DNA of 64,000 bases, taken from NCBI RefSeq assembly GCF_949987515.2, contig NC_082688.1, positions 78,806,731 to 78,870,730 of the forward strand, read 5' to 3'. Both the position numbers and the translations under genes were made by a program. The DNA comes from Delphinus delphis (taxonomy: Eukaryota > Chordata > Mammalia > Artiodactyla > Delphinidae). Positions 1 through 11,905 of the stretch are shown here, piece by piece. Under the pieces are notes generated by a model that had not been told where the DNA came from, searched no databases, and saw only the letters and a list, made by a program, of their open reading frames with translations. Within the stretch, counting starts at the first letter, position 1, and each line of letters begins with the position of its first letter.

Positions 1-70
1 TATTTCCTTTTTTAAGACTGAGTGATATTCCATTATATGTATATATCACATTTTCTTCATCCATTCTATT
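1..70 (-). mobile_element. L1 3'-end fragment, antisense, cut by window edge
   Basis: The first bases read like the antisense of the L1 ORF2 C-terminal codons ('gagtgatattccatta', then 'ttcttcatccatt'). The same block recurs at 10016-10090 and 59155-59200 in longer L1 copies. It is truncated by the window start and ends in a T/A-rich stretch. Confidence 0.6.
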
Positions 71-432
71 TTATTTTATTCATAATCTCAAGGAAGGTCA
101 TATTTTATAAGGAATTAGGGGAATAAACCCCAATCACCAGTTATAACATATTATAGAAATGAAGTAAAACTCCCTTGTTAAAAAATGATTTTTACAGTTT
201 GCATTTTTGATAAAACCATAAATTTCTGGATAGACATATTTAATTACATAAATATAGAATTAATATATGTTGATATTAATTTAACAGTAAAATATCCTGT
301 AAAATGTGATTTTTTTTTTTAAACCTCACAAGGAAGCTTACTTTTTTGGCCTTATTGTTGGCATACAGAGCTTATTATGCATTTGAAACTAGGCTAGATC
401 AAATTTTTAAAGAGATATTACTGGTCTCAATT
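71..432. other. AT-rich stretch, nothing recognised
   Basis: AT-rich DNA with homopolymer T runs. I see no gene, no clear repeat family and no exon-like reading frame. Confidence 0.5.
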
Positions 433-668
433 CTTTTTTTTTTAATTTATTTTTTATTGAAGTATAGTTGAACTACAATGTTGTGTTAATTACTGCTCTA
501 CAGCAAAGTGACTCAGTTATACATATAAATACATTCTTTTTCATATTCTTTTCCATTACAGTTTATCATAGGATATTGAATATAGTTCTCTGTGCTATAC
601 AGTAGAACCTTGTTTATCTGCTCTATGTATACCACTTTGCATCTGCTAATCCCAAACTCCCATTTTTA
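433..668 (-). mobile_element. L1 3' UTR fragment, antisense
   Basis: Antisense L1 3' untranslated sequence: 'acaatgttgtgttaatt', 'acagcaaagtgactcagtta', 'ctctgtgctatacagtagaa' and 'tgctaatcccaaactcc' appear in the order seen again at 9570-9790 and 58725-58920. The T-rich start at 433-450 is the remnant of the element's poly(A). The element is 5'-truncated. Confidence 0.8.
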
Positions 669-1520
669 ATGTAATTTTTATATTAAACTCTTAATAGCTG
701 TAGAAGTACATAAGATACATCAGGCACTGGAGAATTTTTTCATGAGACTGTAGCACAATTTGTAACAAAGTAGCAAAATCACTAAAATGTGTATTTGCCC
801 CAATTCGAAACAGCACCTTGAGGCATATTCATCTTGCCTATCACTTTGCCAATCAATAAAAAGAAAAATAAAAACTTTGACCAGTGGAAGACAGTTATGA
901 AGTTCTCCTGAATTAATATTTTTGGTTTGTGATTTGGAAGAGAGAATAAAAACTGAAACAGTGCCTTTACAAAATACTCCAGTACCACTGATAATGCTTT
1001 TAAATGTGTTATATGATATGCCAAGTGATGCCATTTCCCTTCAGCATACAATTGGATAAACACCTTTCATCTCAGTGCAACAAGTTCTTACTTTTTTATA
1101 CCATGTGTTTGCTGATGCCATAAAAGGATAGCTTTTACATGAACCTCTTTGGGACACTGCGTAAGGTTTGACCAGAGCCACCAGGACGAAGGTTACTTTA
1201 TGGAGTCATCTAACACACAACTATGTTTGACATCCTCAGAATGTGAAATGTTTCCTTAATTATCAAAATTTCATTTAGTTGAATAACCCAGGAGATAGGT
1301 GGAATTAGTGAGAATCTGTGATAAGTGGCAACACATTTATGAATTTGATGTGTCTTAGGATATAACTCCTTGCTTTCCAAGTTTGCATGAATGTACCAAA
1401 CACTTTTCCTACTATCCTGGAATTTTATACTGCAGTGAGTGAACCAGGGATTTTCATATACTGAATAAAGAAATAAAATGAGTAAATGAAAGCTCTTCTC
1501 TATAATATTCAAATGAGTTT
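669..1520. other. No gene or assigned repeat seen
   Basis: Unremarkable AT-rich DNA. Antisense open frames of about 100 codons (720-1063, 1210-1512) have low-complexity, hydrophobic translations that resemble no protein I know, so I treat them as chance. Confidence 0.5.
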
Positions 1521-1831
1521 AAAATTGACAAACTGGGACTTCCCTAGTGGCGCAGTGGTTAAGAATCCACCTGCTAACGCAGGGGACACGGGTTCGAGCC
1601 CTGGTCCAGGAAGATCCCACATGCCGCGGAGCAACTAAGCCTATGCACCACAACTACTGAGCCTGTGTGCCACAACTACTGAAGCCCACATGCCTAGAGC
1701 CCATGCACCGCAACAAACAGCAGCCCCAGCTCCCCACAACTAGAGAAAGCTGGCACACAGCAATGAAGACCCAATGCAGCCAAAAATAAATAAATTAATT
1801 AATTAAAAAAATAAAATAAAACTGACAAACT
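1521..1831 (+). mobile_element. CHR-type SINE (long subtype) with target-site duplication
   Basis: The body is about 1535-1817. It has the tRNA-derived head 'acttccctagtggcgcagtg', box-B-like 'ggttcgagccctggtcc', the tail domain with 'gagcaactaagcc', and an A-rich 'aaaataaataaatt' end. It is flanked by near-identical 14-mers, aaaattgacaaact (1521-1534) and aaaactgacaaact (1818-1831). This shows L1-mediated insertion. Confidence 0.93.
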
Positions 1832-2199
1832 TTGATGGGGTTAACTGTAGTCTGAGAATAAGATAAAATTTTTTGAACAGAAATTGAAGAACAGAAACTA
1901 AAAAATATATATATACCAGAAGGAAATTCAGTTGTGACTTGCTTAATTTAGCAAAAAAGTGCTGGGCATTTTGAACACGGCATATCTTTCAATTCTAGGC
2001 CCTTTAGTCACCCTCCCATACACTTCTGAAACACATTGTTTTAGTCATATGGAAGGAAAGGATGAAAGAGAACCACTATGTGATATTTTCAGTGGAAGAG
2101 GAAATAGTTTAGAATCTTGGTGTCAAAAGCACAAACATTTACAGGTAACTTGATCCAAATGACATCTGTGGAATACACAATCCAATGAAAGCAAAGTAA

Positions 2200-4000
2200 A
2201 CATTATTCTTAGGCCTGAATAGAATATTAACCAATATAGATAACATATTCAGTCAAAAAACACATATTAACACATTTAACATAATTGTAATAATACAAAT
2301 TATGATCTCAAAACACTAGTAATCAATATAAGAAAGGTATCTGGGAAACCTCAAAATATTTGGAAATTAAACAACACACTTTTAATTAAAATGAAAACTT
2401 TGGGTGTCAATTGCAATATGTAAAGAGTTTAAAAGTCATCACTCCCATCCTTACAAGAAGAAAAATTTGGGCAAAATGAAAATCAGTGAGTTTTCTTGTA
2501 CCTATCAGAGAAACTGGATGTGCAGGACAAACCATCATCCTCAAACTGGGTGAGACAAGTGAATCCAAAGTGTCACAGCTGACTCTTACCTGGACCAGTA
2601 GCCACTGGAACCATAAACTGGTAAGATTAGTTGAGACTGAGAAACTCCTGGTGACCCGCCACCAGGGATTGGGGTGGAGGGTGGCACGTTTTCATGGGAT
2701 TCATATCCAGGAAATCCACTAGGTTCTCAAAATGAAGATCCAAAAAGTAGCCTTTGCAGTCTGGCAAAGGAAGGGGACAGTAATTCTTTTATAACACACT
2801 CAGAGCCTTCTCCATGGAAAGGTCTCCTCTGTAGGAGGAAAGACTTTACTATCCCAGAGCCATGGGGGAGAGGCATTCTTCTCATCCCAGTGCCACTGAG
2901 CCTTCTATCTCACTTAAAGTATGGAGATAGTATACAAGAAAAAACATTCATGAGAGGAATATGTCAAAAATACAAATGCAGTGAAATATGGAGATTTAAT
3001 TGAAAGATTACACAATGTACACTCTCCCTCATACATTACCAGACAACCATCAGGGGCCTAGTATAATAACAGATGACTACAGGTGAAAATGCTACAAGAC
3101 ACAGGCTCTCTCAGAGGAGGAGTACACAGGGAAGTCCAAAGTCAAGGGTGGAGAAAAAAAGGACCCTAGAAGAATTTGAGTCTCTGAAACCTACAGCTAA
3201 AGTGAACATTAAACAAAGCCCAACTCCTAGACAGAGTAGCATAAATCTGAGCACTACTAGAGCACTATTTACCTCAGTTCATACTATGTAATATGTCTGG
3301 CTTTTGACAAAAAAAAATATAAGGCACACAGAAAGTCAAGAAAAATCATAGTCACACCTAACTCAGGTATGACAGATGTTGAAATTATCAGAGAGAAAAT
3401 TTTAAATAACTATGATTAATATGTTAAGAGCTCTAGTGGAAAAAAAACCGAAAACAGACAACATGTAAGAACAGATGAGTAGTGTAAAGAAAGATGGAAA
3501 TTCTAAGAAAGGATAAAAGTTAAATGCTAGAAATCCAAAACGCTGTAACAAAAATGAAAAAAATGCCTTTATGTGCTCATCAGTAGATTCACCATGGCTG
3601 AAGAAATAATCAGTGAACTTAAAGATTTGTTAATAAAAACATCCCAAAGTGAAATGCAAAGCGAAAAAAAGAATGAAAAAGATCTAAGATCCAGGAACTA
3701 TAGGAAATTTTTTAAAGATATAATATCCACATTATTGGAACAAAAGAAAAAGATGAAAGAAAAATACACACACATACTTGATAATATGTGAATAATTATC
3801 AAAAAATTTCCAAACTTAATGACAGATACCAAATCCAAAAACACTACACCTAGGTATGTCATAATCAACCAGCAGAAAACCAAAGACAAAGACAAATGTT
3901 GAAAGGAGCCAGAAAACAAATTACCTATAGAGGAATAAGGACAACAATTACAGTGGACTTCTCATCAGAAACCATGTAACATTCTACAAAGCTCCTCAGC
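2200..4000 (+). mobile_element. Ancient L1-lineage fragment (L1M/HAL1-like), decayed
   Basis: The region is A-rich on the + strand. Features typical of old mammalian L1 5' and ORF1 DNA are: 'gaaattatcagagagaaaat' (around 3380), lysine/glutamate-rich short frames (3573-3791, with a coiled-coil-like composition), and 'ctcatcagaaaccatgtaa' (3961-3979), which resembles the segment after ORF1. No frame is intact. The left edge is uncertain; the 2200-2450 part may be unrelated. I cannot separate L1M from the ORF1-only HAL1 group without alignment. Confidence 0.5.
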
Positions 4001-4646
4001 AGTATTCCTGGAAATGTGGGCTGCGTTCCCAATGGTCACCATAGTCACAGGGCAATTTAAAATGCCACAGTGCTTTCTTACTGTAAAGCAGCAGCTTGTT
4101 TCTTCAATAAGCTTTCCCTTGCTGGTTGCGAGTGTTTGACTAGATTCCAGAGTTCTGCAAAAGATGATTCTGACAATTTTGCCAGCTCATTAACAGCTTT
4201 CGTGGAGAAGCAGAGCCCTGGAATTCCTTACTCCTCCATTTTGGTTGGCATCCCTATCTAAGAAAATTTGCCCATGCACGAATGTCTTTGCAGAATGCAT
4301 GAATGAATTCATAATTTCTCAAGGTGCAAGTATAAGTGAATTGCCACACTTACCAAGCGTTACACAAAGTGTACAGGGAATAATAAAACCCTCAAAACAT
4401 GAAATAAAGAAGCCCCAGAGGCAAAAGTAGTTCATTTTTTATTTCAGTCACTAAAAAAAAAAGTCCTGGTTCAGTTCTGCGCTGACAAAACTGTTCTGTC
4501 TTCCATAACATAGTAATAAGAAAAGTCAAAAAATAAAAATCCAACTTCCAACAGGAAAGGAGACTGCCAGCAGAAACCTAACTTTGATTCACAGTTCATG
4601 AAGCACACGCAACAAGACCATCCCTTCAACTGGATCTTTATCATTA
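4001..4646. other. Repeat-like but unassigned
   Basis: Contains 'gccctggaattccttactcc' near 4217, which looks like the edge of an old interspersed repeat. Short open frames at 4070-4261 and 4245-4430 match no protein I recognise. Confidence 0.35.
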
Positions 4647-4649
4647 ACA

Positions 4650-5940
4650 CAGTCAATCCTCACTATCTACAGATTCCATATTTGTGAAGTCCCCTAATTG
4701 CTAAAATGGATTAGGAGCCCCCAAATCGATACTTGGGGGTGCTGTCATAGTCATTTGTGGGTCTGTGCAGTGTGGCAAAAACTCTGTTGTCCTACATAAA
4801 CATTCCCAGCTGAGGCTGACAAGGTGACACTCTCTGCCTTCTTGTTTCAGTTCTTCTATTGGAAACAAGTGTCCTTTGGAGGGGGGTTATTTAAAGCCTT
4901 TTTTTTTTTTTGCATTTTGGGGGCTTTTTGTTGGTGATTCTGCTCTTACAATGGCCTCCAAGCATACTGCTGAAGCGCTGTCTAGTGTTCCTATGCGCTA
5001 AAGGCTGTGATGTGTCTTATGGAGAAAATGTGTTCAGGTGTGCGTTGTAATGTTGTCAGCTGTGAGTTCAATGCTACTGGATCAACAATAAGGTACATCC
5101 AGAAGAAGGAAGAGGAGATTCTCCAATCTGTATGTGAAGTTGCCCCACAAAGGACTATAGTAACATCTATAGTGTGTGACGAAATTGTGGAGAATATGGA
5201 AAAGTGGCTGAATTTGTGGATTCATGAGACAAAACTGAGGCTTTTTTTTATAAAAAAAAGCATATTTGGGGCTTCCCTGGTGGCGCAGTGGTTGAGAGTC
5301 TGCCTGCCGATGCAGGGGACACGGGTTCGTGCCCCGGTCCGGGAAGATCCCACATGCTGTGGAGCAGCTGGGCCTGTGAGCCATGGCCACTGAGCCTGAG
5401 CGTCCGGAGCCTGTGCTCTGCAACAGGAGAGGCCACAGCAGCGAGAGGCCCGCATACCACAAAAATAAATAAATAAATAAATAAATAAAAATTTAAAAAA
5501 GCATATTTGGACTGCATTGTAGAGGCTGAAAGCCAAAGGAACTTACGGTCACATTACTTAGGGTCAGGAAAATGTTAAACCCTTCCTTCCCTAACAGGGC
5601 TGACTGGCGCACATGTTTCAAAAGGCGATATTGTGGGGAAAACATGTTTGCATGTGAGGCAGGTGCTATACAAATCAAAAGGCTGCTCAAATAATACCTG
5701 CTAAGTGTTATACAGGAAGAGAGTTATGTGGAAGAGGAGACTAACTTGTTCAACGAGAATTTGGCAACCAAACCTATATAACACAAATGGTGTTTCAATT
5801 GAAAAAAATGTGGTGACCAGAAGTTTGTAGGAACTTTTAACCCTGTATTTCTCCTTGGAGCAATAGCTCAGTATTCACAGAGTCAGTGTGTATGGTGACT
5901 TGAGAGAACATAACTCCTACAAATTACTATACACATTGTG
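4650..5940 (+). mobile_element. Tigger (pogo-superfamily) DNA transposon, decayed and SINE-interrupted
   Basis: It begins with the terminal sequence cagtcaatcctcactatcta (4650-4669), as in Tigger-family elements. Next comes a 5' leader and a decayed transposase start near 4950. The frame 5007-5240 retains a CENP-B-like DNA-binding fold: a helix-turn-helix-like segment ending in 'IRYIQKKEEEI', then 'MEKWLNLWI', the usual end of the N-terminal domain. A SINE (5270-5494) splits it. Downstream, 'ccctgtatttctccttggag' (5842 on) and the degenerate 3' end near 5920-5940 belong to the same element. Most of the transposase catalytic domain is missing, so it is a non-autonomous or internally deleted relic. 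Exact Tigger number not assigned. Confidence 0.72.
5254..5510 (+). mobile_element. Odontocete-type short SINE with 16-bp target-site duplication
   Basis: The body is 5270-5494: head 'gcttccctggtggcgcagtg', 'gagccatggccactgagcct', and an (aaat)n tail. It is bounded by perfect copies of aaaaaagcatatttgg (5254-5269 and 5495-5510). It sits inside the Tigger transposase remnant and is therefore younger. Confidence 0.95.
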
Positions 5941-8299
5941 AGCAGTGGTTAAACCTTTGCAATATTCTGTAATAAAATGACTTCTGTCCTTTCATTAGAG
6001 GCTTAATTTTTTTCATGGTTAAATCTATTGGAGTATCCTAATTAAAGCATGTTTCACACCTGAAGGATTATACTTACTATTGGATTCTCTCTTGTCAAAA
6101 AAAGAAAAAAAAAATGGTTGCATGATTCTCCAGGGCTAAACCATCTGTATTGTAACAAGATATTTCTTGACAAATCTTATTAACAAGATTTCTTGTTATC
6201 TTGACAATAACAGAGCATTTGTCTGACTTTACATGGAGTGTAATATCACAGATATTTACTATTACTGAAATGTTTTCAATTAGATTGAGGTAGAACTGTG
6301 ATGAGGTCTGCCAATAAAATTCGGAACAAAGCAAAGATGTAAGGCTTTGTTCTTGTGAATAGCAAGGCAAACTCTGCCATAGTTCAACTCTTCTGAAAGC
6401 TGACACTTCAGACATTTTAGATTCCTATAGAAATGGATGATTAACCATGATTTTTATATGCATGTTTTTCTTATTCAGATTTTTTAAAATAAATAGTTTT
6501 ATGTCTTACAACCGAGGGCTGGCTGTTACTGATTCCCTCATTTGACTATTCATTTTGCATTACTTAGTCAGGACTTTCTAATTCTTACTATTTATGGACC
6601 CGTATCTAAATTAAAACTATCTTAAAAATGTGCTCTTTCAGAAAAATTAATCATGTCTCCAGAAAGAAATATCATATATACAAAGATCCCCTTTTATTCT
6701 TCCTCACACTTTCCCAGAGTCCAAGAATTGTCCAAACTGAGAGAATAATGAAGATGAATGTGTAGCGAGAAAAACAATTTTAATCTATTGCCCTCCTGCA
6801 ATTCAGATTTTTCAGGAAACTCCTGAACATCAGAAGGAAACAGGCATATCTGAGAATATTTCCCTCCAGGGCAGCGTTTGCCTGAATAAAATACAAAGTC
6901 ATGGGAGCAGAGTCTTCCTACTCCTCAAGAAGTGGTAAGGTTAGAAGTTAAGATGAATACATCTAGGTCAGTCTACAGATAGAACATCAAGGATTCCCAG
7001 GAATAGTTTCCCAAGCAAAAAGGGGAAAATAATAAAAGAACTGATGTCAGAAACTGCTTTTTCAGCCCACTATAAGTGTTTCTAACCCTTAGAGTACATC
7101 AGAAAAGACAGAAAACTCTCCCTACAAACATAGATGTTTGTAGGCACGTGAGAGAAAAATCTGGCAGGGAGGAAGCAACGGTAGAAGTTTTTTTTTTTTT
7201 TTTTATCCTTTCACCATTACTTTTAGAAATGTTATTTTTATACTCTTTATATAACAGTGGCCTTTCTATACCAAGTGCTCCTTCAGTGACTTAATACAAC
7301 AGTGTAGTTATAATTTACTTTTGCTAAATGAACACATATACATTATGCCATCATGATAACTGATCAGTATATTCAACATGGTAAGTACTAATATTGATAA
7401 ATGGGAGGATCAAGCATGGCTAACACATTTATAGGATTCACCCAGAGATGCAAAACTACTAAGAGTGATCCAATCGATCGGAGGGAAAGATTAGACCTTT
7501 CATGATTGTGGGAGCTCATTAAGCAGCTGGTGTCAGTCAGTCTGTTGTATCTGAGTCTGGTACAAGGCCATAGGTCAGCAGGGCTGGCAGTTGGGAAGGA
7601 AAGATAGATATGGTGTGAAAGAGACAAAATAGAATCCATGAGGATGACTGAACCCATGAGTATAAACTGAACCCCGCATCTGTCTTTCTCTGGAACACAC
7701 ACTGGTCTCTAGATGCCTCTGGGTCTTCAATTCGGATGATGCAAGTGACCAGTAGAAAAGCTGGTGTGCTACATCGTGGAACTGCATGGGCAGCTAGCTC
7801 AGGATTTTAAAAAACTGAAGGAAGAGAGCCTCAGGAGCTGTAGGAGCTGCAGGTCCAGCTGAGGATCGCCTAACCCTACACTGACCTGTGTGAGAGCACA
7901 TGATTGCTGCATCAATTACACATTGTAAATCACGGGCAAATTTCCCAACCTTCATCCAGATTCAAGTTAAGGAAGGTAATTCTGGTAAATGCATTCGCAG
8001 TTGACCTAAACTGACATTTAAAAAGCTATACCACAATAGCTGTTTGGTCTCAAATTTTATAACAAGCCATGTTTAGCCTAATTTTCCCTGTCTTCATCCA
8101 ATATTCTCAAGAGATTTTGAGTTTTTGTATTTCTGACTCAGTAAAATGTTTGCAGCTATTAATTATATAAAAAGGACCCTGGTTACTCTTGCTCAGCCAT
8201 ATAGAAGTAAATCTTTTCTAGACATAAAAATTTTCACCAAATACCACATATTTATATACAGTTGCAAAATTAGAAGTATTTGATATATAGTTTAGGGAT
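5941..8299. other. No gene or assigned repeat seen
   Basis: About 2.4 kb of AT-rich DNA, somewhat less AT-rich between 7400 and 7900. No coding frame, RNA gene or repeat family could be supported. The block 7400-7900 has an LTR-like texture but no TG...CA ends that I could find. Confidence 0.4.
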
Positions 8300-8670
8300 C
8301 TCTTTTTCTCATTTTAACATTATGTTAAATATTTTTCCATGGAAATAGAATTATTTGAAAACATGGCTTAATACTCCCAATATTATTTCATAATTATGTA
8401 GCATTATTTTCTTTACTAACTCTGGAAATTCAGAGTATTTCCAAAGTTTAATATTATAATCAATGATGCCATACACATGTTTGTGCACACATTTTGATAA
8501 TATTTTTTTATTATTTCCTTAAAGTGTATTTCTAAATGTTGAATTACTGGGTTATTCAGTCTTGAAAATATTGTTTTGGCCACTTGTTAAGTGTTTTAGA
8601 AGGTTTTAAGTATATTTCTCTTTATAAATATTACTGTTGCCAAATGTTGATCAAGTTTGAAGTGTTAGAT
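8300..8670 (-). mobile_element. Old L1 (L1M-like) 3' end, antisense, probable
   Basis: The sequences 'catgtttgtgcacacatttt' and 'gttgaattactgggtt' resemble the antisense of old L1 3' ends. The same theme recurs at 63930-63990. Divergence is high and borders are soft. Confidence 0.4.
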
Positions 8671-9566
8671 TACCTTTGACTCACAAAAATGTATGTCATA
8701 CCTTTTTAAAAAATTAGATTTAGGATCCTTAAACTTCCCCCACATAGCGTCCATATCTTTTTAATGTGAATTTGGTTTTTGATATGTCAAACTTGTCTGT
8801 TCTCTGGGTCTTCATATTATTTATAGGGGTCCCAATATTTTGACATCAGTTTATTTCTTCTTTCAATTTTATTGAGTATGTCCAAGAGTTTTCTAAGTTT
8901 TTCTTCTAATATTAATTTTCAATAGGTTGACCTTTCTCTTTAAGAATTCTCCATGATGTTCCCATTCACTTGTTCTGCAAGCTTATTTCATATATGTATG
9001 TATACACACACCTATACAAACATGACTTCATGACTGATTTTTGATATGAAGATGTGCTTTGTTTTGTTTACTTGATTATAGCATATTTAATTTTTGTGTT
9101 CTGGTTCTTTTTCTCATTTTCATCTATACCTAGAAAAACCTTGTCCAATGCAGAAATGACAAATAAAAAAGGAAAAAGGAAGGAGGAAAAAAAGAAAAGG
9201 AGGGGAAGTCCATATTTTTTGTAACTGCATTTTTTTTGGTATAGTTCTTAATTTTAACATTCTTGACACATATATAGGTTACAGCATATACACTTCATAA
9301 TACATAGTTTAAGTTTCTACTAATTTCCGTCTTCTTTGAAAGTATAGAGATCCAAAGCAGAAACCTCTTCCACCTGCATTACAATATCAGTTCCTGAATC
9401 ATGCCTGTCATCTTTTATCATACAATGTATCTTGTCCCACTTTATCATTATACATCAGTACATCCAAGATTTATTTTTCAATCCATGGATGTTTAACAGA
9501 ATGATATTAAAGATTAACATGTCTGTAATTTAGAGATTAAAGTGCCTGTACTTTCCACTGGATGAT
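8671..9566. other. AT-rich, nothing assigned
   Basis: T-rich DNA with a purine-rich patch at 9150-9205 (A/G only). No supported gene or repeat. Confidence 0.4.
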
Positions 9567-10029
9567 CAGAGTTTTTTTTTAATTTAAGTACTGCTGATTT
9601 ATAATGTGCTAAATTCAGGTGTACAGCCAAGTGATAATACATATATCCTTTTTCATATTCTTTTCCATTTTAAAATCTGAAATTATATTATTAAGATATT
9701 GAATATAGGTCCCTGGGCTATATAGTAGTTTCTTGTTGGTTTTCTATTTTATATATAGTAGTGTGTGTTTGTTAATCCCAAACTCCTAATTTATCCCTTC
9801 CTCCCTCCCTTCCCCCTTGGTAACCTAAGTTTGTTTTCTATGTCTGTGAGTCTATTCCTGTTTTGTAAATAAGTTCATTTGTAACACTTTTCTAGATTCC
9901 ACATATAAGTGATATCATATATTTGTCTTTCTCTGTCTGACCTACTTCACTTAGTATGATAATCTCTACATCCATCAATGCTGCTACAAATGTCATTATT
10001 TCATTCTTTTTTATGGCTGAGTAATATTC

Positions 10030-10033
<4 letters not shown>

Positions 10034-10078
<45 letters not shown>
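10034..10078 (+). repeat. (GT)n microsatellite inside the L1
   Basis: About 22 uninterrupted GT units. It occupies the place where related L1 copies read 'ccattgtatatatgtaccac'. It probably grew from the short alternating purine-pyrimidine seed of the L1 itself. Confidence 0.97.
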
Positions 10079-10081
<3 letters not shown>

Positions 10082-10159
10082 CCCATCTTTATCCAGTCAT
10101 CTCTTGATGGACACTTAGGTCTTGGTCATTGTAAACAGTGCTTTACGAACATTCTGGTG

Positions 10160-10204
10160 GCTATATATATGTATATATATATATGTGTATATATATACAT
10201 ATAT
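10160..10204 (+). repeat. (TA/CA)n-rich tract
   Basis: Alternating 'tatatatgtatatatatata' next to the poly(T) of the adjoining SINE. It may represent expansion at the target site. Confidence 0.85.
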
Positions 10205-10412
10205 TTTTTTTTTTTTTTGCGGTATGTCGGGCTCTCACTGTTGTGGCCTCTCCCGTTGCGGAGCACAGGCTCCGGACGCACAGGCCCAGCGGCCATGGCT
10301 CACGGGCCTGGCCGCTCTGCGGCATATGGGACCTTCCTGGACTGGGGCACGAACCCGTGTCCCCTTCATCGGCAGGCAGACTCTCAACCACTGCACCACC
10401 AGGGAAGCCCGG
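10203..10412 (-). mobile_element. Odontocete-type short SINE, reverse orientation
   Basis: Antisense of the short subtype: poly(T) first, then 'gcggccatggctcacgggcc', then 'caccaccagggaagcccg' at the end. It interrupts L1 ORF2. The duplication is hard to define because the target is a TA-rich run. Confidence 0.93.
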
Positions 10413-10883
10413 ATATATCTTTTTGAATTAGAATTTTCTCTGGATATATGCCCAGGAGTGGGATTGCTGGGTCATATGGTAGTTCTATTTTTAATTTTCT
10501 GAGGAACCTCCATACTGTTCTCCATAGTATTAGCTGCACCAATTTACATTCCCACCAACAGTGTAGGAGGGTTCCCTTTTCTCCACACCCTCTCCAGTAT
10601 TTATTATTTATAGACTTTTTGATGATGGCCATTCTGACTGGTGTGAGGTAGTATCTCATTGTAGTTTTGATTTGCATTTCTCTAAGAATTAGTGATGTTG
10701 AGCATATTTTCATGTGCCTGTTGTCTGTATGTCTTTTTTGGAGAAATGTCTATTTAAGGTCTTCTGCCCATTTTTTGATTGGGTCGTTTGTTTTTTTGAT
10801 ATTGAGCTGTATGTGCTATTTGTATATTTTGGAAATTAATCCCTTGTCAGTCGAATTGTTTGCAGCTATTTTCTCCCATTCTG

Positions 10884-11199
10884 TAGATTGTCTTTTTTTT
10901 TTTTTTTTTAATTTTTATTTATTTTTGGCTGTGTTGGGTCTTCGTTTCTGTGCAACGGCTTTCTCTAGTTGCGGCGAGCGGGGGCCACTCTTCATTGCGG
11001 TGCGTGGGCCTCTCACTGTCGCAGCCTCTTTTGTTGCGGAGCACAAGTTCCAGATGCGCAGGCTCAGTAGCTGTGGCTCACAGGCCTAGTTGCTCCGCAG
11101 CATGTGGGATCTTCCCAGACCAGGGCTCGAACCCGTGTCCCCTGTATTGGCAGGCAGATTCTCAACCACTGCACCACCAGGGAAACCTTAGATTGTCTT
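10884..11199 (-). mobile_element. CHR-type SINE (long subtype), reverse orientation, with 11-bp duplication
   Basis: The body is 10895-11188: antisense, with the T-rich tail first, 'tttttggctgtgttgggtct', and head end 'ccaccagggaaacc'. The duplication tagattgtctt is at 10884-10894 and 11189-11199. The surrounding L1 reads through when the SINE is removed. Confidence 0.95.
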
Positions 11200-11905
11200 C
11201 TTGTTTTGTTTATGGTTTCCTTTAATATCCAAAAGCTTTTACGTTTATTTATGTCCCATTTGTTTATTTTTGCTTTTGTTTCCTTTACTCTAGGAGACAG
11301 ATCCAAAAAAAATATTGCTGTGATTTATGTCAAAGAGTGTTCTGCCTATGTTTTCCTCTAGGAGTTTTATAGTATCTGGTCTTACATTTAAGTCTTTAAT
11401 CCATTTTGAGTTTATTTTTCTATATGATGTTAGACAATGTTCTAATTTCATTCTTCTACATGTAGCTGTCCAGTTTTCCCATCACCATTTATTGAAGAGA
11501 TTGTCTTTTCTCCATTGAATATTCTTGCCTCCTTTGTTGTAGATTAATTGGCCATAGGTGTGTGTGTTTATTTCTGGACTTTCTATTCTGTTCCACTGAC
11601 CTATGTGATTGTTTTTGTGCCAATACCATACTGTTTTGATTACTGTAGCTTTGTAGTATAGTCTGAAGTCAGGGAGCATGATTTCTCCAGCTCTGTTCTT
11701 CTTTCTCAAGACTGTTTTGGCTATTTGGGGTCTTTTTTTTTTTAATATAAATTTTTAAATTATTTGATCTAGTTCTGTAAAAAATGCCATTGGTAATTTG
11801 ATAGGGATGGCACTGAATCTGTAGATTGCCTTGGGTAGTATAGTCATTTTAACAATATTGATTCTTCCAATCCAAGAACACTTTTTATAAAATTCAATTA
11901 TCTGA

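Larger units (their letters stand above)
9567..11905 (-). mobile_element. L1 3' half (ORF2 C-terminus plus 3' UTR), antisense, with two SINE insertions
   Basis: Reading on the - strand, this is the end of L1 ORF2 and the 3' UTR. The frame 10384-10713 shows the ORF2 C-terminal motifs '[15 protein letters not shown]', 'WWECKLVQ' and '[16 protein letters not shown]'. The frame 11482-11709 shows '[14 protein letters not shown]', which lies upstream in ORF2. The stop-codon region and 3' UTR lie at 9570-10080. Frameshifts, a (TG)n expansion (10034-10078) and two SINEs (10203-10412 and 10895-11188) break it. It is 5'-truncated at about 11905, the usual L1 outcome. Confidence 0.9.

Noticed and set aside
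5007..5536. 128-codon + frame and overlapping antisense frames
   Set aside because: The + frame is a Tigger relic that runs into a SINE. The antisense frames are SINE shadows.
10034..10502. Overlapping 97-130 codon frames on + strand
   Set aside because: They run through a (GT)n tract and the antisense of a SINE. The same translated patterns recur at every odontocete SINE in the window.
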